From Diphasiastrum complanatum (taxonomy: Eukaryota > Streptophyta > Lycopodiopsida > Lycopodiales > Lycopodiaceae): a stretch of DNA of 64,000 nucleotides. Positions 10,771 through 20,683 of this stretch are shown here, piece by piece. Numbering within the stretch: the stretch's first letter is position 1; every line of letters begins with the position of its first letter. The notes beneath the pieces are model-generated. The model had not been told where the DNA came from and did no database searches. It was given only the letters and a program-made list of their open reading frames with translations. Location: NCBI GenBank assembly GCA_029204225.1, contig CM055097.1, positions 71,469,952-71,533,951 of the forward strand. Direction: 5' to 3'. The position numbers and the translations under genes are program-made.

Positions 10771-11350
10771 TTAGAATGAATGCTCTTTAAAAATCACAAA
10801 GATTTTTGAATTTTAAAAGATCTATGAAAAAGCCTAAAGCTTACTAGATTGCCTATAGGCTTGTCTCTATCAAACTAGCACACAAGCTTGAATGATACTC
10901 AAAGATCTTACCAAAAATTCCTAGCTTTCACTCTCACAAAAAAAAATTGCTTTACACTTTTCTTAGAGATTTCACTTCAACTAAGGATCTGAACAAATCA
11001 GTCTCTGAGATCTGATCTTAGACTCTAAAAAGGAATGCTTCAATGATCCAAAACACTATTTGGTCATAGGCATTAGCTAGAATGAATCTGATCAATACTA
11101 TGCTTCAAAAAGCACCAAAAATGAACTAGTACTGTGATTTTGGGACCAACAAACACAAAGTAACTTGAATTGAAAGTTGCTATACGGTTTTACACATGTG
11201 AAAAGTACATACACAGCCTCCAAGTTGTTTTGATCCAAATGATTACAAGCTATCACTCTAGAAGAACTCGCCCACACTAGTATTGGCCAAAAACAAATTT
11301 TGCCAATGATCTTTACAAGATTTATGATTCAATGATCACTCTCTTACTTA
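10771..11350 (-). other. leader between PBS and gag of copia family A
   Basis: About 580 bp of non-coding AT-rich sequence separates the primer site from the gag start, on the minus strand. It contains an ACACATGTGAAAAG dyad near 11193. No other feature is seen. Confidence 0.6.
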
Positions 11351-11362
11351 GCTCTGATACCA
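11351..11362 (-). promoter_or_regulatory. primer binding site, initiator tRNA-Met
   Basis: GCTCTGATACCA is the reverse complement of TGGTATCAGAGC and sits directly against the end of the minus-strand LTR at 11363. It primes minus-strand DNA synthesis in plant copia elements. Confidence 0.9.
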
Positions 11363-12223
11363 TGATAAATTTTACAAATTTTAGGACAATAATGATTGTA
11401 CTTTACAATCATAGAGAGTTATCGGTTGCTTAATCAATGAATCTATCAAGTTCTACACATTAGATCTTGATTTAGATTCACTACACTTGGATTTAAGCAA
11501 GAGCAATGGATCAACACATCATTTTTTAGTGAGAGCGGCTTCACACGTGTGGAGTACTATCCACTGTACGGCCTGCACCTGAAACAACAAGTACAATTAT
11601 ACTAGATAGCAATCATACATAAAAATCACAAGACAAATGACTAGAAATCTCACAAAAGTGTAGAGTGCAAAAGTCTCATCAATCTTCTTAGCAAAATGAT
11701 GATCCTTTTATGGATCAAGTAAATCCATGAGTCTGGTACAGTCTAGCAGGACTTCACACATGTGAAGAGTGCCACATCACTCAGATCTATCCATTTGATC
11801 CATCCTTGATCCTTATCCAATAGTTGACCTTCTAGAATATGACTAAAATCCAAAAAGCTAGTCTCCTAGAATATAGGAATATTCCCTACAAAATAGGATC
11901 TAAGGAAAATGGTCAACTCTTATCTTCTAGTACTCTATACACACGTGTGAACATCCACTTGTCATGTGGGAGCATTTACTCATGCACATGCAAGGAAAAG
12001 CTAATTTGTAGGTGACTAGTCAACTTGACTAAAAACTAGTCATTTCATGTTCACACTAACTAGAATGATACAAAATCAATTTGGATATATACAAACATAA
12101 AAATACATCCTTTCACACGTGGGAACAGGCTCCACACATGTGAAATCAAATCATCAACATATTCTCATGTTTGATCAATATTTACATGAACCAATGTCAA
12201 GTGAGAAGTGACAATTTTCAACA
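11363..12223 (-). repeat. 5' LTR of copia family A (861 bp)
   Basis: On the minus strand the LTR runs from TGTTGAAAATTG (12223 side) to AAATTTATCA next to the primer site. It carries dyads TTCACACGTGTGGA (11540-11553), CACACGTGTGAA (about 11940), TTCACACATGTGAA (about 11757) and the double dyad at 12111-12145. A TATA-like stretch is at about 12085-12092. The 5 bp after it are ATAAT; no partner end is present to confirm a target-site duplication. The next 94 bp (12224-12317) match nothing else here. Confidence 0.75.
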
Positions 12224-12317
12224 ATAATGACAGTATTAGCCTTTTTATTGCTCTCTAGTAGGAACGATACCCGTTTATACTACAAATATCCATCATTTTA
12301 CTATTGGTATGCCGCGA

Positions 12318-13046
12318 CATTTACGACTACACGTCCTGATATCTGCTATGCTGTAAGTTTGATTAGCCAATTCATGTCATCACCCACTATGGACGATTGG
12401 AAAGCTGCAAAAAAGATCTTGAGGTATGTGAAAGGTACACCTAACCTTGGCCTAATCTACAAAAGACAAAGTGTTTTACCTAAGTTGCAGGGTTATGTTG
12501 ACGCTGATTGGGCAGGAAGTATAGATGATAGAAAGTCAACAATAGGTTATGCCTTCAATTTTGGTAGCGGTTGTTTTTCATGGTCTAGCAAGAAGCAAGA
12601 TACTATTTCTCTTTCTTCTATAGAAGCCGAATATAAAGCGTTGAGTTCTGCTACCCAGGAAGCTGTTTGGCTACGTAAGTTGTTATGTGAGATTGGCATG
12701 AAGCAGGTAAATCCTACTATTATTTTCTGTGACAGTCAAAGTGGAATACAATTGGCTAAGAAACCTATCTTTCACGCAAGGACAAAACATATTGAGGTAA
12801 AATATCACTTTGTGCGTGAGAAGTTACAATCTGAAGATATAAGTATTGTACATTGTTCTACGTTATTACAAGTTGCTGATATATTTACGAAAGCTTTAAA
12901 TAAAGAAAAGTTTGAGACTTTTAGAGCCAAACTTGGCTTAGATCTAGTTATGCAAAAAGCCTTTACTTGTGATACTATCATGGAGGTATGTTCCATAAAT
13001 AGAGTAAATTCTAAATTAAAGAGAGACGTTGATCATTGAGGGAGAG
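12318..13046 (+). pseudogene. Ty1/copia RNase H fragment, family I (direct-strand copy)
   Basis: Reading from TTTRPDICYAVS, this plus-strand frame covers the end of RT, then RNase H with DADWAGSIDDRKST, SIEAEYKAL, CDSQSG and HARTKHIEVKYHFVRE, then the VADIFTKAL tail. It is nearly the same protein as the minus-strand fragment at 4798-5995. Similarity begins abruptly near 12318. The upstream 94 bp form an unrelated in-frame extension, so the first ATG at 12227 is not a genuine start. A purine-rich tract (GAGGGAGAG, 13038-13046) precedes the LTR. This is a truncated copy without gag, protease, integrase or the YVDD region. Confidence 0.85.
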
Positions 13047-13298
13047 AGTTAAAATACAAATGATCGACTTATACAGTGTTTTCTTATTTCGACAGCACCA
13101 CGTGTGCTTAGTTCTAGAGTTATTGGGCCATCTTTCTCTTACGAGCCCTTTGAGTGATTTTAAGCAACTTATCTTTGTACGTACTTATCAGTTGAATATA
13201 TAGTTTTTCAAGAGCAATTATGTTGTCTTGTCTTGTTGCACTTGACGTTGTGCTGTGGTGATTGATCCGGTCGGGTGTTTAAACTGTGTTTCTTAACT
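13047..13298 (+). repeat. copia 3' LTR, family I (252 bp)
   Basis: AGTTAAAATAC to TTTCTTAACT, bounded by short inverted ends. The reverse complement at 4558-4797 is 12 bp shorter. It contains CACCACGTGTGCTTAG with a CACGTG core near 13098. Confidence 0.75.
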
Positions 13299-13309
13299 AT
13301 AGAACTATT

Positions 13310-13562
13310 TGATTGAATTGATGGATACAATTATCAGAAGCTAATTGAATATCAAAAGAATTACATGAATCTGTTTTCTGATGGAGACTCTATACTCAAA
13401 ATATCTACAACTATTTTTTCTACAATTATTACAATCGCCTCATATAGTTACAAAGTAGACGCGAAGTTGTTGGGTCGATTTTGACTGACAGTATTGAGAA
13501 ATTACATAGGTCAAAAAATATACAAAGGATCGCATTTTTATACTAGGTCAAAAATATAGTCA
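13310..13562 (+). repeat. direct repeat E, copy 1
   Basis: About 250 bp resembling 15415-15680 at roughly 80-85% by eye, starting TGATTGAATTGATGG and ending AAAAATATAGTCA. The TG...CA ends look LTR-like, but neither a primer site nor matching 5-bp flanks are seen. Confidence 0.7.
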
Positions 13563-13628
13563 TGGTTGAAAAAATTAGATCCGATTCGACCCGATCTAGG
13601 TGAAAGACACTCAAATAATTTCTGCCTC

Positions 13629-13648
13629 GATCCGATCCGATCCGATCC
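13629..13648. repeat. (GATCC)4 microsatellite
   Basis: Four uninterrupted GATCC units with related GGTCG and GATCC words on both sides (13570-13710). The surrounding 13563-13740 shows nothing else. Confidence 0.9.
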
Positions 13649-13740
13649 AGGGTCGGAAAATTTCTCTTTGACAAGAGTTACATTGGGTCGGAGAAGGCTT
13701 GGGTAAAAAAAAACCGATACTACATTTTTCGACCTTTTGC

Positions 13741-14180
13741 TCAGAAATCCTTTTTATGATTTTGTATAGGTTTCAGAATTCTCATTAACGAATGGATTTG
13801 AGGCTCAACATCAAATTCCAACAGATCAAGGTCCACTTGCTTGACTTTATCAACATATGAGAGACTTTTGGGCTCGGATCCATCTCTCAAAGATCTTTTT
13901 GGTGAGAAAACCCGAGGAGACTCCTTTTCAAATCTTGACCCCATCACATCATGATTGTCTTCAATAGAGATAATAAGTGATGCATCTTGAGATGCCTTGA
14001 TCTCGAACCCCTTCCAAGTTGGAATAGTGATCTTCATGAAAAATGACATCTCTACTCTCAATCACCTTTGAGGTAGAGAGTATAAAGAATCTATAGGCCT
14101 TCTTGGTGGATGAGTATAGAATAATTGGAGGTATTTAGTCTTTCACTTGATTCCAATAGGAAGGAACCCATGGAAGCCAT
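13741..14180 (-). pseudogene. internally deleted copia, family C: gag start fused to integrase-RT spacer
   Basis: On the minus strand, a gag start (MASMGSFLLESSERLNTSNY, beginning at 14180) is joined within about 30 codons to sequence of the spacer between integrase and RT. That spacer has a frameshifted SRDVIFHE-like start, then acidic and serine-rich residues to 13741. Everything between (most of gag, protease, integrase) is gone, as is the RT/RNase H part to the left. Together with the PBS at 14923 and the LTR piece at 14936 it is one decayed minus-strand copia. Confidence 0.6.
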
Positions 14181-14922
14181 AAAAGGTAGTGAAGAATCTT
14201 TGTAATGAACACAAAAGTGTTGCTTCTCTCTCACTATAGCATCCAATAAAGGTGTACTACCAACTCCTATGTAAGATCTTGCAACAAAATGTGAGATCAA
14301 GCTCACTAGCTTTTCCAATCTCTCTCAAACTAGATCAATCTCTCACTCAAAAGTGGAGTATAGAAAAAGTTTGAGCCAAAATATCTTTTCCACGTGTGAA
14401 AAACTCAAAGAATCCACAAATCACTCAAATACATTCAATATGCATGAAACAATGTGGCTATGACCTCAAAAAGTTGACTAGATCTCAAATAGATGGGATT
14501 GGCAAGCTTTTTCTTGAGTTTTTGGATCAAACAAGCAAGATAGAAATTAAAGTACATGTGTCCAACCAGGTTGGGTGCCCTAACCACCTTGGTTCAATTG
14601 GCTATAACTTTTGATTGGAAGATCCAATTGATTTGAAACCAATTGCTACACAATCTTTCTTCTAGCTTTCAAACAAGCTATCGAGCATGAAATCTGGATC
14701 TAACTTCAAAGAGAACTATCCAATGAAAGTTGGTTGTCCTTCACAAATTTCTGAGCACTAATTTTTGTACAGTACCAGATCTGGTCCAATCGCTTTGATA
14801 ATGAACCCTCTTGATCCAAAAATCTCATAGATAGTATGGGAGACACAATCTACACTCTCTAAATCTTGATTTCTAAAATTTTTTTCATACATATGATGAG
14901 AGATGCATGAATAACTTAGGTA
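14181..14922 (-). other. leader of the deleted family C copia
   Basis: Non-coding minus-strand leader between primer site and gag start. A CCACGTGTGAA dyad lies at 14390-14400. The short open frames here are not supported. Confidence 0.5.
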
Positions 14923-14935
14923 GGCTCTGATACCA
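14923..14935 (-). promoter_or_regulatory. primer binding site, initiator tRNA-Met
   Basis: GGCTCTGATACCA, reverse complement of TGGTATCAGAGCC, directly adjoins the LTR fragment beginning at 14936. Confidence 0.9.
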
Positions 14936-15097
14936 TGTGAAAATTCACATGTGTGGGAATGACCTAATGTGTGATAATGATCTCCTAAGCTTTGTGTTTG
15001 CACTTTAGATCAACTATAGATTGATAATCAAGATCTATGTCAAAACTAAGGCAAAAACACATTACTACATGCATACGATCATCAACCAAGCACATAG
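14936..15097 (-). repeat. partial LTR, family C
   Basis: This is the reverse complement of about 27905-28068, beginning TGTGAAAATTCACATGTGTG. The copy breaks off near 15097, so only the R/U5-side half remains. Confidence 0.8.
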
Positions 15098-15109
15098 TCA
15101 GTGGAAATG

Positions 15110-15413
15110 TGCGAAAGCTGATGAGCGAGCTTGGTGTAGGATCAGAAGCGCCACAGTTAGTAGCAGAACATTCAAAATGAATGATTCAGACAAATGCACA
15201 ATGAAACGATATAGTAGTGGACTGAAATTTGCACTCCAATTAATATCAAACATTGAGTACAATGCTTGAAGTGATAACTTCAGCTACAGTCGTTGAGCGT
15301 GATAACATTGGCTACATGACGAACTCAAATTAGAGTTGATTGATAGATAAAGTACCAGGGAAGTTATGACTTCAACTGATCATTGTGTGTGATAACACAT
15401 GCAACTTAACTAT
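15110..15413 (+). repeat. dispersed repeat D, copy 1
   Basis: Non-coding sequence resembling 58940-59180. Shared words include ACAGTTAG.AGCA, TGCACT, GAGTACA and TAACTTCAGCT, followed by GAGCGTGATAA. The family is not recognised; no tRNA-type A/B boxes or poly-A tail were convincing. It runs straight into direct repeat E copy 2. Confidence 0.5.
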
Positions 15414-15414
15414 C

Positions 15415-15680
15415 TGATTGAATTGATGGATACAATTATCAGAAGCTAACTGAATATGAAAAGAACTATATGAATCCGTTTTTTGATGAAGATTTTATAC
15501 TCAAAATATCTACAACTAATTTTTCTACAATTAAGACAACCACCTCATACAGCTACAAAGTAGGTGGACAATCAACGCGAAGTCGTTGGGTCGAATTTCT
15601 GACCGACAGTAGTAAGAAATTACAGAAGCTGAAAAATATAGAAAGGATCAAATTTTTATATTGGGTCAAAAATATAGTCA
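15415..15680 (+). repeat. direct repeat E, copy 2
   Basis: The 266-bp counterpart of 13310-13562 in the same orientation, with scattered substitutions and a small insertion. No coding content. Confidence 0.7.
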
Positions 15681-15710
15681 GGGTCAGATTTTCCAAGGTA
15701 AAAAAATCAG

Positions 15711-15949
15711 GAGTGAGAATTCATAAGGCACAACCTTATCAGTTGACTGCTGGACAATTGTATTGCCGAGGAATAGATGATATTTCACGAAGATGTATTT
15801 TGCCGCATGAAGTACCTGAACTTATCATGTTTTCTCATGATGACATGGGCGGAGGACATTTTTCAACAGATATCATTGTTCGCAAACTTTTACAATCAGG
15901 ATGTTGGTGGCCTACACTTCACAAAGGTACAAAAAATTATATTCACTCT
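15711..15949 (+). pseudogene. Ty3/gypsy integrase zinc-binding fragment
   Basis: The translation IHKAQPYQLTAGQLYCRG, then LPHEVPELI and DMGGGHFSTD, corresponds to the N-terminal H2C2 region of a gypsy integrase. It closely matches 37351-37590 of the gypsy element in this window. The fragment is about 80 codons and ends after WWPTLHKGTKN, where it is joined to a copia RNase H end. It has no promoter or start of its own. Confidence 0.8.
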
Positions 15950-16233
15950 CAGACATCGGTCTGAATCAATACACTCCGACGACATTATTTTGTGATAATC
16001 AAAGTGCCATCGCTTTATCAGCCAGCCCTAGATTCTATTCCAGGAGTAAGCACATTGAATTGAAGTATCATTTCATCAGAAGCAAAGTTCTCAACGAAGA
16101 GGTCAAATTGCAGTATTGTAGAACGCAAGATATGACAATTGATATTTTTACCAAAGCATTAAGTTTGGAATCACACAGAAGATTCTGTGTAGAACTAAGT
16201 TTGAAGGTCAAGGCATTCAAGGATTTAGATTAA
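15950..16233 (+). pseudogene. copia RNase H C-terminal fragment
   Basis: The frame gives TPTTLFCDNQSAIAL, then SRSKHIELKYHFIRS and DIFTKAL, the end of a copia RNase H. A purine tract (AAGGGAGAG) and an LTR start at 16241 follow, so it is the authentic 3' end of a copia whose front was replaced by the gypsy fragment at 15711-15949. No catalytic core of RT remains. Confidence 0.85.
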
Positions 16234-16240
16234 GGGAGAG

Positions 16241-17178
16241 TGTTGGATTATTCTTCTTCTTATTGATCAAATAATCAGTTATAGTCTTCATCCGTTGTTT
16301 ATCCAGTTCTACGGATTTTTCCATGTCTTTACACAGTCTACAGTTTTACAAGTGTTTTTACACAATCTGTAGAATTACACAGAGTATTACCACAGTGTCC
16401 CATTTTTTTGACTGTCAGGAATCTTGTGGAAAAATGCAGTCTCCTTTTTCGTATTTTTTGCTTGTCAGGATTTGCGAGCAAATATGCAGAGTCACATTTT
16501 TTGCTTTCTCTAAAGTGTCTCAAATGTTAAGGAAATGACTTTGGCAATGTGTGAGGCAATCCTAAATCAGTCTTTAAGGCACTGTCGGGTTTTTTGCAAC
16601 ATCTCGACACTGTCGTTTTTGCGACAATGTTGCCTATGGCTGTTTTAGTTCATTTCTGCAGAAATGACAGTTTGGTTCATTTATGTAGACAGACGCTTTA
16701 TGGCCAATTTCCACCGCTTATCAGCAATCAATGACAAGGAATTGGATGGATGCCAGCTGAGAGCAGCCAATTGGCAATCACAATTTACGACCTAATTTCT
16801 TAGTATGAATAGTTGTTCATATTCATACAATTTTAAGATTATCAGAAGTTGCGAGCTTGAACACTCTTGAGCTTTCTAGCTCACTTCTTAGAATTTTTTA
16901 GAGATTGCTATTGCGCTATTGCTTATAAGCATTGCGCTCACTTCAGACTTTCTTTTAGCCATTCAAAAATTGCTTAGAGTACGCGGTTTTGATCCGCAAC
17001 TTATTGTACTCATTTACTTTTGTTACGATTTTCATACTAATCAATACTATCTCTTATCGCATTCAGCTTCGTCTCAAAATGTATGTATTTCTATATTTTC
17101 TTCGTGACTAATTATTTGTCTTGTGATTTGCGACTAATTCGCAAATGATTCGCGAAGAATTACTTGTCTGATAATTCA
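16241..17178 (+). repeat. probable copia LTR following 15950-16233
   Basis: It starts TGTTGGATTATTC after the tract AAGGGAGAG (16232-16240). The right end is inferred near GATAATTCA (17178), a few bases before an unrelated integrase fragment. It contains repeated CTACAGTTTTAC-like words (16325-16380). Only the left boundary is firm. Confidence 0.5.
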
Positions 17179-17186
17179 ATGCTTTA

Positions 17187-17545
17187 TTGTTTGGCTATGT
17201 AAAGAACATGACTCTAATGGAAGCTGCTAGGTGCATGATGGCCTATTCAAAGGCTCCAAAAGTGTTGTGGGCTGAAGCAGTAGCTACAGCTGCTTACATT
17301 TATAATAAGACAAAAAAGTCTGGTGTTCCTCACACGACACCACACGAATTATGGTGGGGTGGAAAACCCAATCTGACTCACATCCATGCCTTTGGCTATG
17401 CAGCTTATGCACATGTTCTTGATAAGCTTCGAAAGAAGCTTGATGAGAAAGCAGAACATGGATATCTTGTAGGATATGACAATCATTCGTCATACAACAG
17501 AGTCTATATGCTAGAGACAAACACAGTGAAGATAGTCAGATTGCT
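17187..17545 (+). pseudogene. copia integrase C-terminal fragment
   Basis: About 115 codons: KNMTLMEAARCMM, then VLWAEAVATAAYIYN, PHELWWGGKPNL and DEKAEHGYLVGYDN, the end of a copia integrase core and its following domain. It begins abruptly after the LTR at 16241-17178 and ends against the opposite-strand RNase H region near 17560, so both sides are breakpoints. Confidence 0.8.
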
Positions 17546-17559
17546 TCCTTTGTAGCTTG

Positions 17560-18856
17560 AGAGACTGCGATCATTACTCGGATTCAGTGGAAGATAGAGC
17601 TATCAAAGATTGCTTGCGACTGTTCCAGGAAATTGGACCATTAATACAGAAGTAGATTTACGAGTGTCTATATCTCCTGCCCAACTTGCATCTATGTAAC
17701 CACTGAGGAAATTGAGTTTATTGTTGTCGACTACTCCATAACAAATGCAAAAGTCCATAGTAGCTCGAAGATATCTCATGACTCTGATGAGAGTCTTTCA
17801 ATGTGTTATACCAGGATCAGTCCTAAACTGATTGAGAGAGTTGACTGCAAAGGCTATGTCTAGCATGGTATAGATCATGGCGTACATAAGAGATCCTATA
17901 ATAGAATGGTAAGGATACTCACGCATCTGCTGCTTCTCATGAATTGTTTGGGGACACTGGTCCTTTGACAATTTGAGTCTTGGTTCCATTGGTGAGAGAG
18001 CTATCTTGCAATTGATCAGATTATATCTGACTAAAATGTTGTAGATGTAGCTCTGTTGTGTAAAGTAGATCAACTTCCGTTTTTTGTCTTTGTGGATTTG
18101 TATACCAAGGCAGAAATGAGCTTCGCCCAGATCGATCATGTCGAATTCGAAAGATAGCATTGTCTTCTCCTCTTTTATTAGATCGATACTGTTGTTGAAA
18201 AGCAATGTATCATCCACGTATAATGTGATAATGATAAAAGGCTGCTGCACTGCTTTGAAGTACACGTTTGAATATGAAGAGCTAGATGTGTAGCCGTGAT
18301 CAATAAGAAAAGTATTGATCCTTTGAAACCATGCTCGAGCAGATTGCTTCAAGCCAAGAAGTGCCTTATGGAGTTTACACACATGGTTGTGTTTATCCTC
18401 GATAATATAACCTTTGGGTTGCACCATGTAAATGTCTTCTTCGATAACTTCATTGAGATATGCTGTCTGTACATCCATTTGATGTATTTCCAAATCTGCT
18501 GCAGCGGCAAATGATAGCAAAAGTCGAATAGAAGAATGTTTGACTACTGGACTAAAGGTCTCAGTGTAATCGACGTTGTAGATCTAAGAAAATCCTCCGG
18601 TGACAAGTCATGCCTTTCTCTTGTTGATGCTTCCATTTGCATTGTACTTGACTTTGAAAATCCATTTGCAATCAACTATGTTTTTGCTACCAGGTAATTC
18701 GACAATCGTCCATGTCTGGTTCTTGATAAGAGATGAATACTCTTTATCCATAGCTTTTTTCCAAAGATCGGAATCGGGCTGACTAAGTGCCTCTTGGACA
18801 GACGTCGGTTCTTGAGCAAGATAGGCTGCAGACTCGTCGATATACCGGTTAGGTGG
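17560..18856 (-). pseudogene. RT-RNase H half of a split minus-strand copia (host of the young insertion)
   Basis: The minus strand encodes RT: WIFKVKYNANGSINK, then DVQTAYLNEVIEEDIYM, LLGLKQSARAW and the catalytic YVDDTLL. RNase H begins SPMEPRLKLS and stops within IIGSLMYAMIYTMLDIAFAV; later RNase H sequence (17560-17797) is out of frame. A stop and a frameshift lie in the first part of RT. The other half (integrase and spacer) is at 25293-26256. The 6.4-kb element between them entered in the proline-rich segment just before RT, and the two halves are in register once the insert and one GGTGG copy are disregarded. The 3' end and LTR are lost at 17560. Confidence 0.9.
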
Positions 18857-19511
18857 TGTGAAAATTGTCAACATTTCCTAGCTAGTTTGAGGCCTAAATT
18901 GGCTAAAATTGTAAATAGTTTTGGTTCTGGAGTTTCACACGTGTGAACCAGGCCACAATGTTTTTATTTACTGTATTTTTTCAGTATGATGAAGTGTCAA
19001 ACTTCATACCCTTCAAAATGAGACCATTTTGATGTATTTTGGTCATATAAGCCATTTTTAGCTATTTTTCCTATATAGGGAATATCTAGGGTCAAGTACC
19101 TTCTAGAGAGAGGAGAGAGAGTCATCTTCCTCATCCATAAATAGTAGGGAAGTCGTGGAGAACAGGTTGGAGAAACCTTTTGTATGCTTCATTGAGATCA
19201 ATAGATCATTGTCATTGTTTCTTCCTCCATTGAGAGCATTGTTGTGTGTATTGTCTTCAAGCTATTGTGTATGATCTTAGGTGCTTTCCAAAAGTAATAG
19301 GCTGATGTATTATGGACTGTATAATGCTATTTTGGGCCGCACTTGATGTTTATGGAAGTTTCCATTTGTGATAAATGCTTTTTGATCAAGTTCTTTGCAT
19401 TCTAGGTAGCATAGAATGTGTTGCCAATTCCTAGCTTATGTAGTTTGGAGTGCAAGCATTCAAGCCAATGATCTTGGAGTTTAGATCCACTTAGGATCTG
19501 TATTTTTCACA
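18857..19511 (+). repeat. 5' LTR of the young copia
   Basis: TGTGAAAATTG to TATTTTTCACA, 655 bp. The U3 region has a perfect 14-bp palindrome at 18934-18947 and a TATA-like CTATATAGGG at 19071-19080. Transcription would start a few tens of bases after the TATA box; the exact R start is not determined. Confidence 0.97.
18934..18947. promoter_or_regulatory. perfect palindrome TTCACACGTGTGAA in U3
   Basis: A 14-bp perfect palindrome with a CACGTG core, repeated in the 3' LTR at 24710-24723 and, exactly or with one change, in other LTR families (50760-50773, 45306-45319, 62800-62813). It is likely a binding site for a dimeric factor; the factor is unknown. Confidence 0.5.
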
Positions 19512-19523
19512 TGGTATCAGAGC
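19512..19523 (+). promoter_or_regulatory. primer binding site, initiator tRNA-Met
   Basis: TGGTATCAGAGC immediately after the 5' LTR. Confidence 0.95.
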
Positions 19524-20683
19524 TGGTTGGCTTCTATTTACAGTAAGTATTCCATTTTTGGTGATATTTGGATGTTTGATCAAGTTCTAGCATGATTTTG
19601 CATTGCTTTGTTGATCAAATCTTACTAACCTTTGTTTTGTGAGTTGAACTTGTGGATCAAAAGCATATTTCAGGCCTATTGAAGATCAGAGGCTGAAAAG
19701 AAACTATTTTGGATCAGATCATAACACCTAATCATTTGTGATTGTGAGGCTTGTGCATATTCAATACTAACAATGTTCTTTTCAATCCTATTGTTGACAA
19801 TCTCCATTCTTGGATGAACACTCTCCTTAAGTGGATGAAACTTCTCCTTAAGTGGATGACAAATGCTCTTTTGAGTGAGTTGTAATTCTCCTAAAGGCTG
19901 AGCAAAGCTCCCATTTGGATGAAAGATCCCCTTTTTTGGGTGAACATATTGTAAGCTCCATTGTGAAGAGCATATTGTAAAGATTGTCATCAATTTTGGC
20001 ATAAATTTTGGTGTACTTTGTTGAGCATGTAAGTAACTCTCCTTATGTAATTTGATTGGAGCATTTGCTGGAAGGTGTTAACCATTATGCAAGTGTGTTT
20101 TCAGGTTCTTAACAGGTTGAGGAACATTCTCATGTGAAGTGATCTTAGATCTACATCTAAACACCAAGATTTGACAAGATAGTGAAGCTAGTCTTGTGAT
20201 TCACTAAGTGTGCTCATTCATTCACCTCTAAATCTTGTATTTATCACTTGCTGGAGTTTATAAACTTTTAGAAGTGTGGTTTACATGTGGTTTTACAGGT
20301 TGAATCAATATCTTAGTGTGTTGATCATATGTTGATCAAGTTTGTTCATTACTAGGTAATCTTGGCATCCTAGTTTTGGGTATTTTCTAAGAATGCAAGT
20401 AACTCTTCACACCATAACTTGATTTGGTCACTTGCTGGAAAGTTTGAGAGCTTAAGCAAGAGTGTGTTCAGGTTGGTTTGATTTTGTAATCCATTCTTAG
20501 TGTGTGCAAAGTGTTGCATGTGTTTCAATCTTCCTTTCTATGCTTGGAAACCATCTAGGTTCAAGATAGAAGTGTTTTAGGGTCCTAAATCTTCATAGAT
20601 CTCTTTATCTATCATTTGTTGAGAGAAAAGTGAGTGCTAAGTGCTTTAGGACAAAACCTAAAAGTTGAAGAAACATTAGAATC
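19524..20683 (+). other. 1.16-kb gag leader with internal repeats
   Basis: Non-coding. A 16-bp unit CTCCTTAAGTGGATGA occurs at 19823-19838 and 19844-19859, with further GGATGAA words nearby. A longer module (AGTAACTCT..TTGCTGGAA..AAG.GTGT..CAGGTT, about 80 bp) occurs near 20031-20115 and 20397-20475, with a partial copy near 20235-20305. Each module ends in a splice-acceptor-like CAGGTT, and a donor-like ATGTAAGTAA is at about 20028. The leader could hold structure for packaging or a 5' intron. Confidence 0.7.

Noticed and set aside
13310-15680. Confirmed LTR pair
   Set aside because: Ends look LTR-like, but there is no primer site, polypurine tract or matching flanks; kept only as direct repeats.
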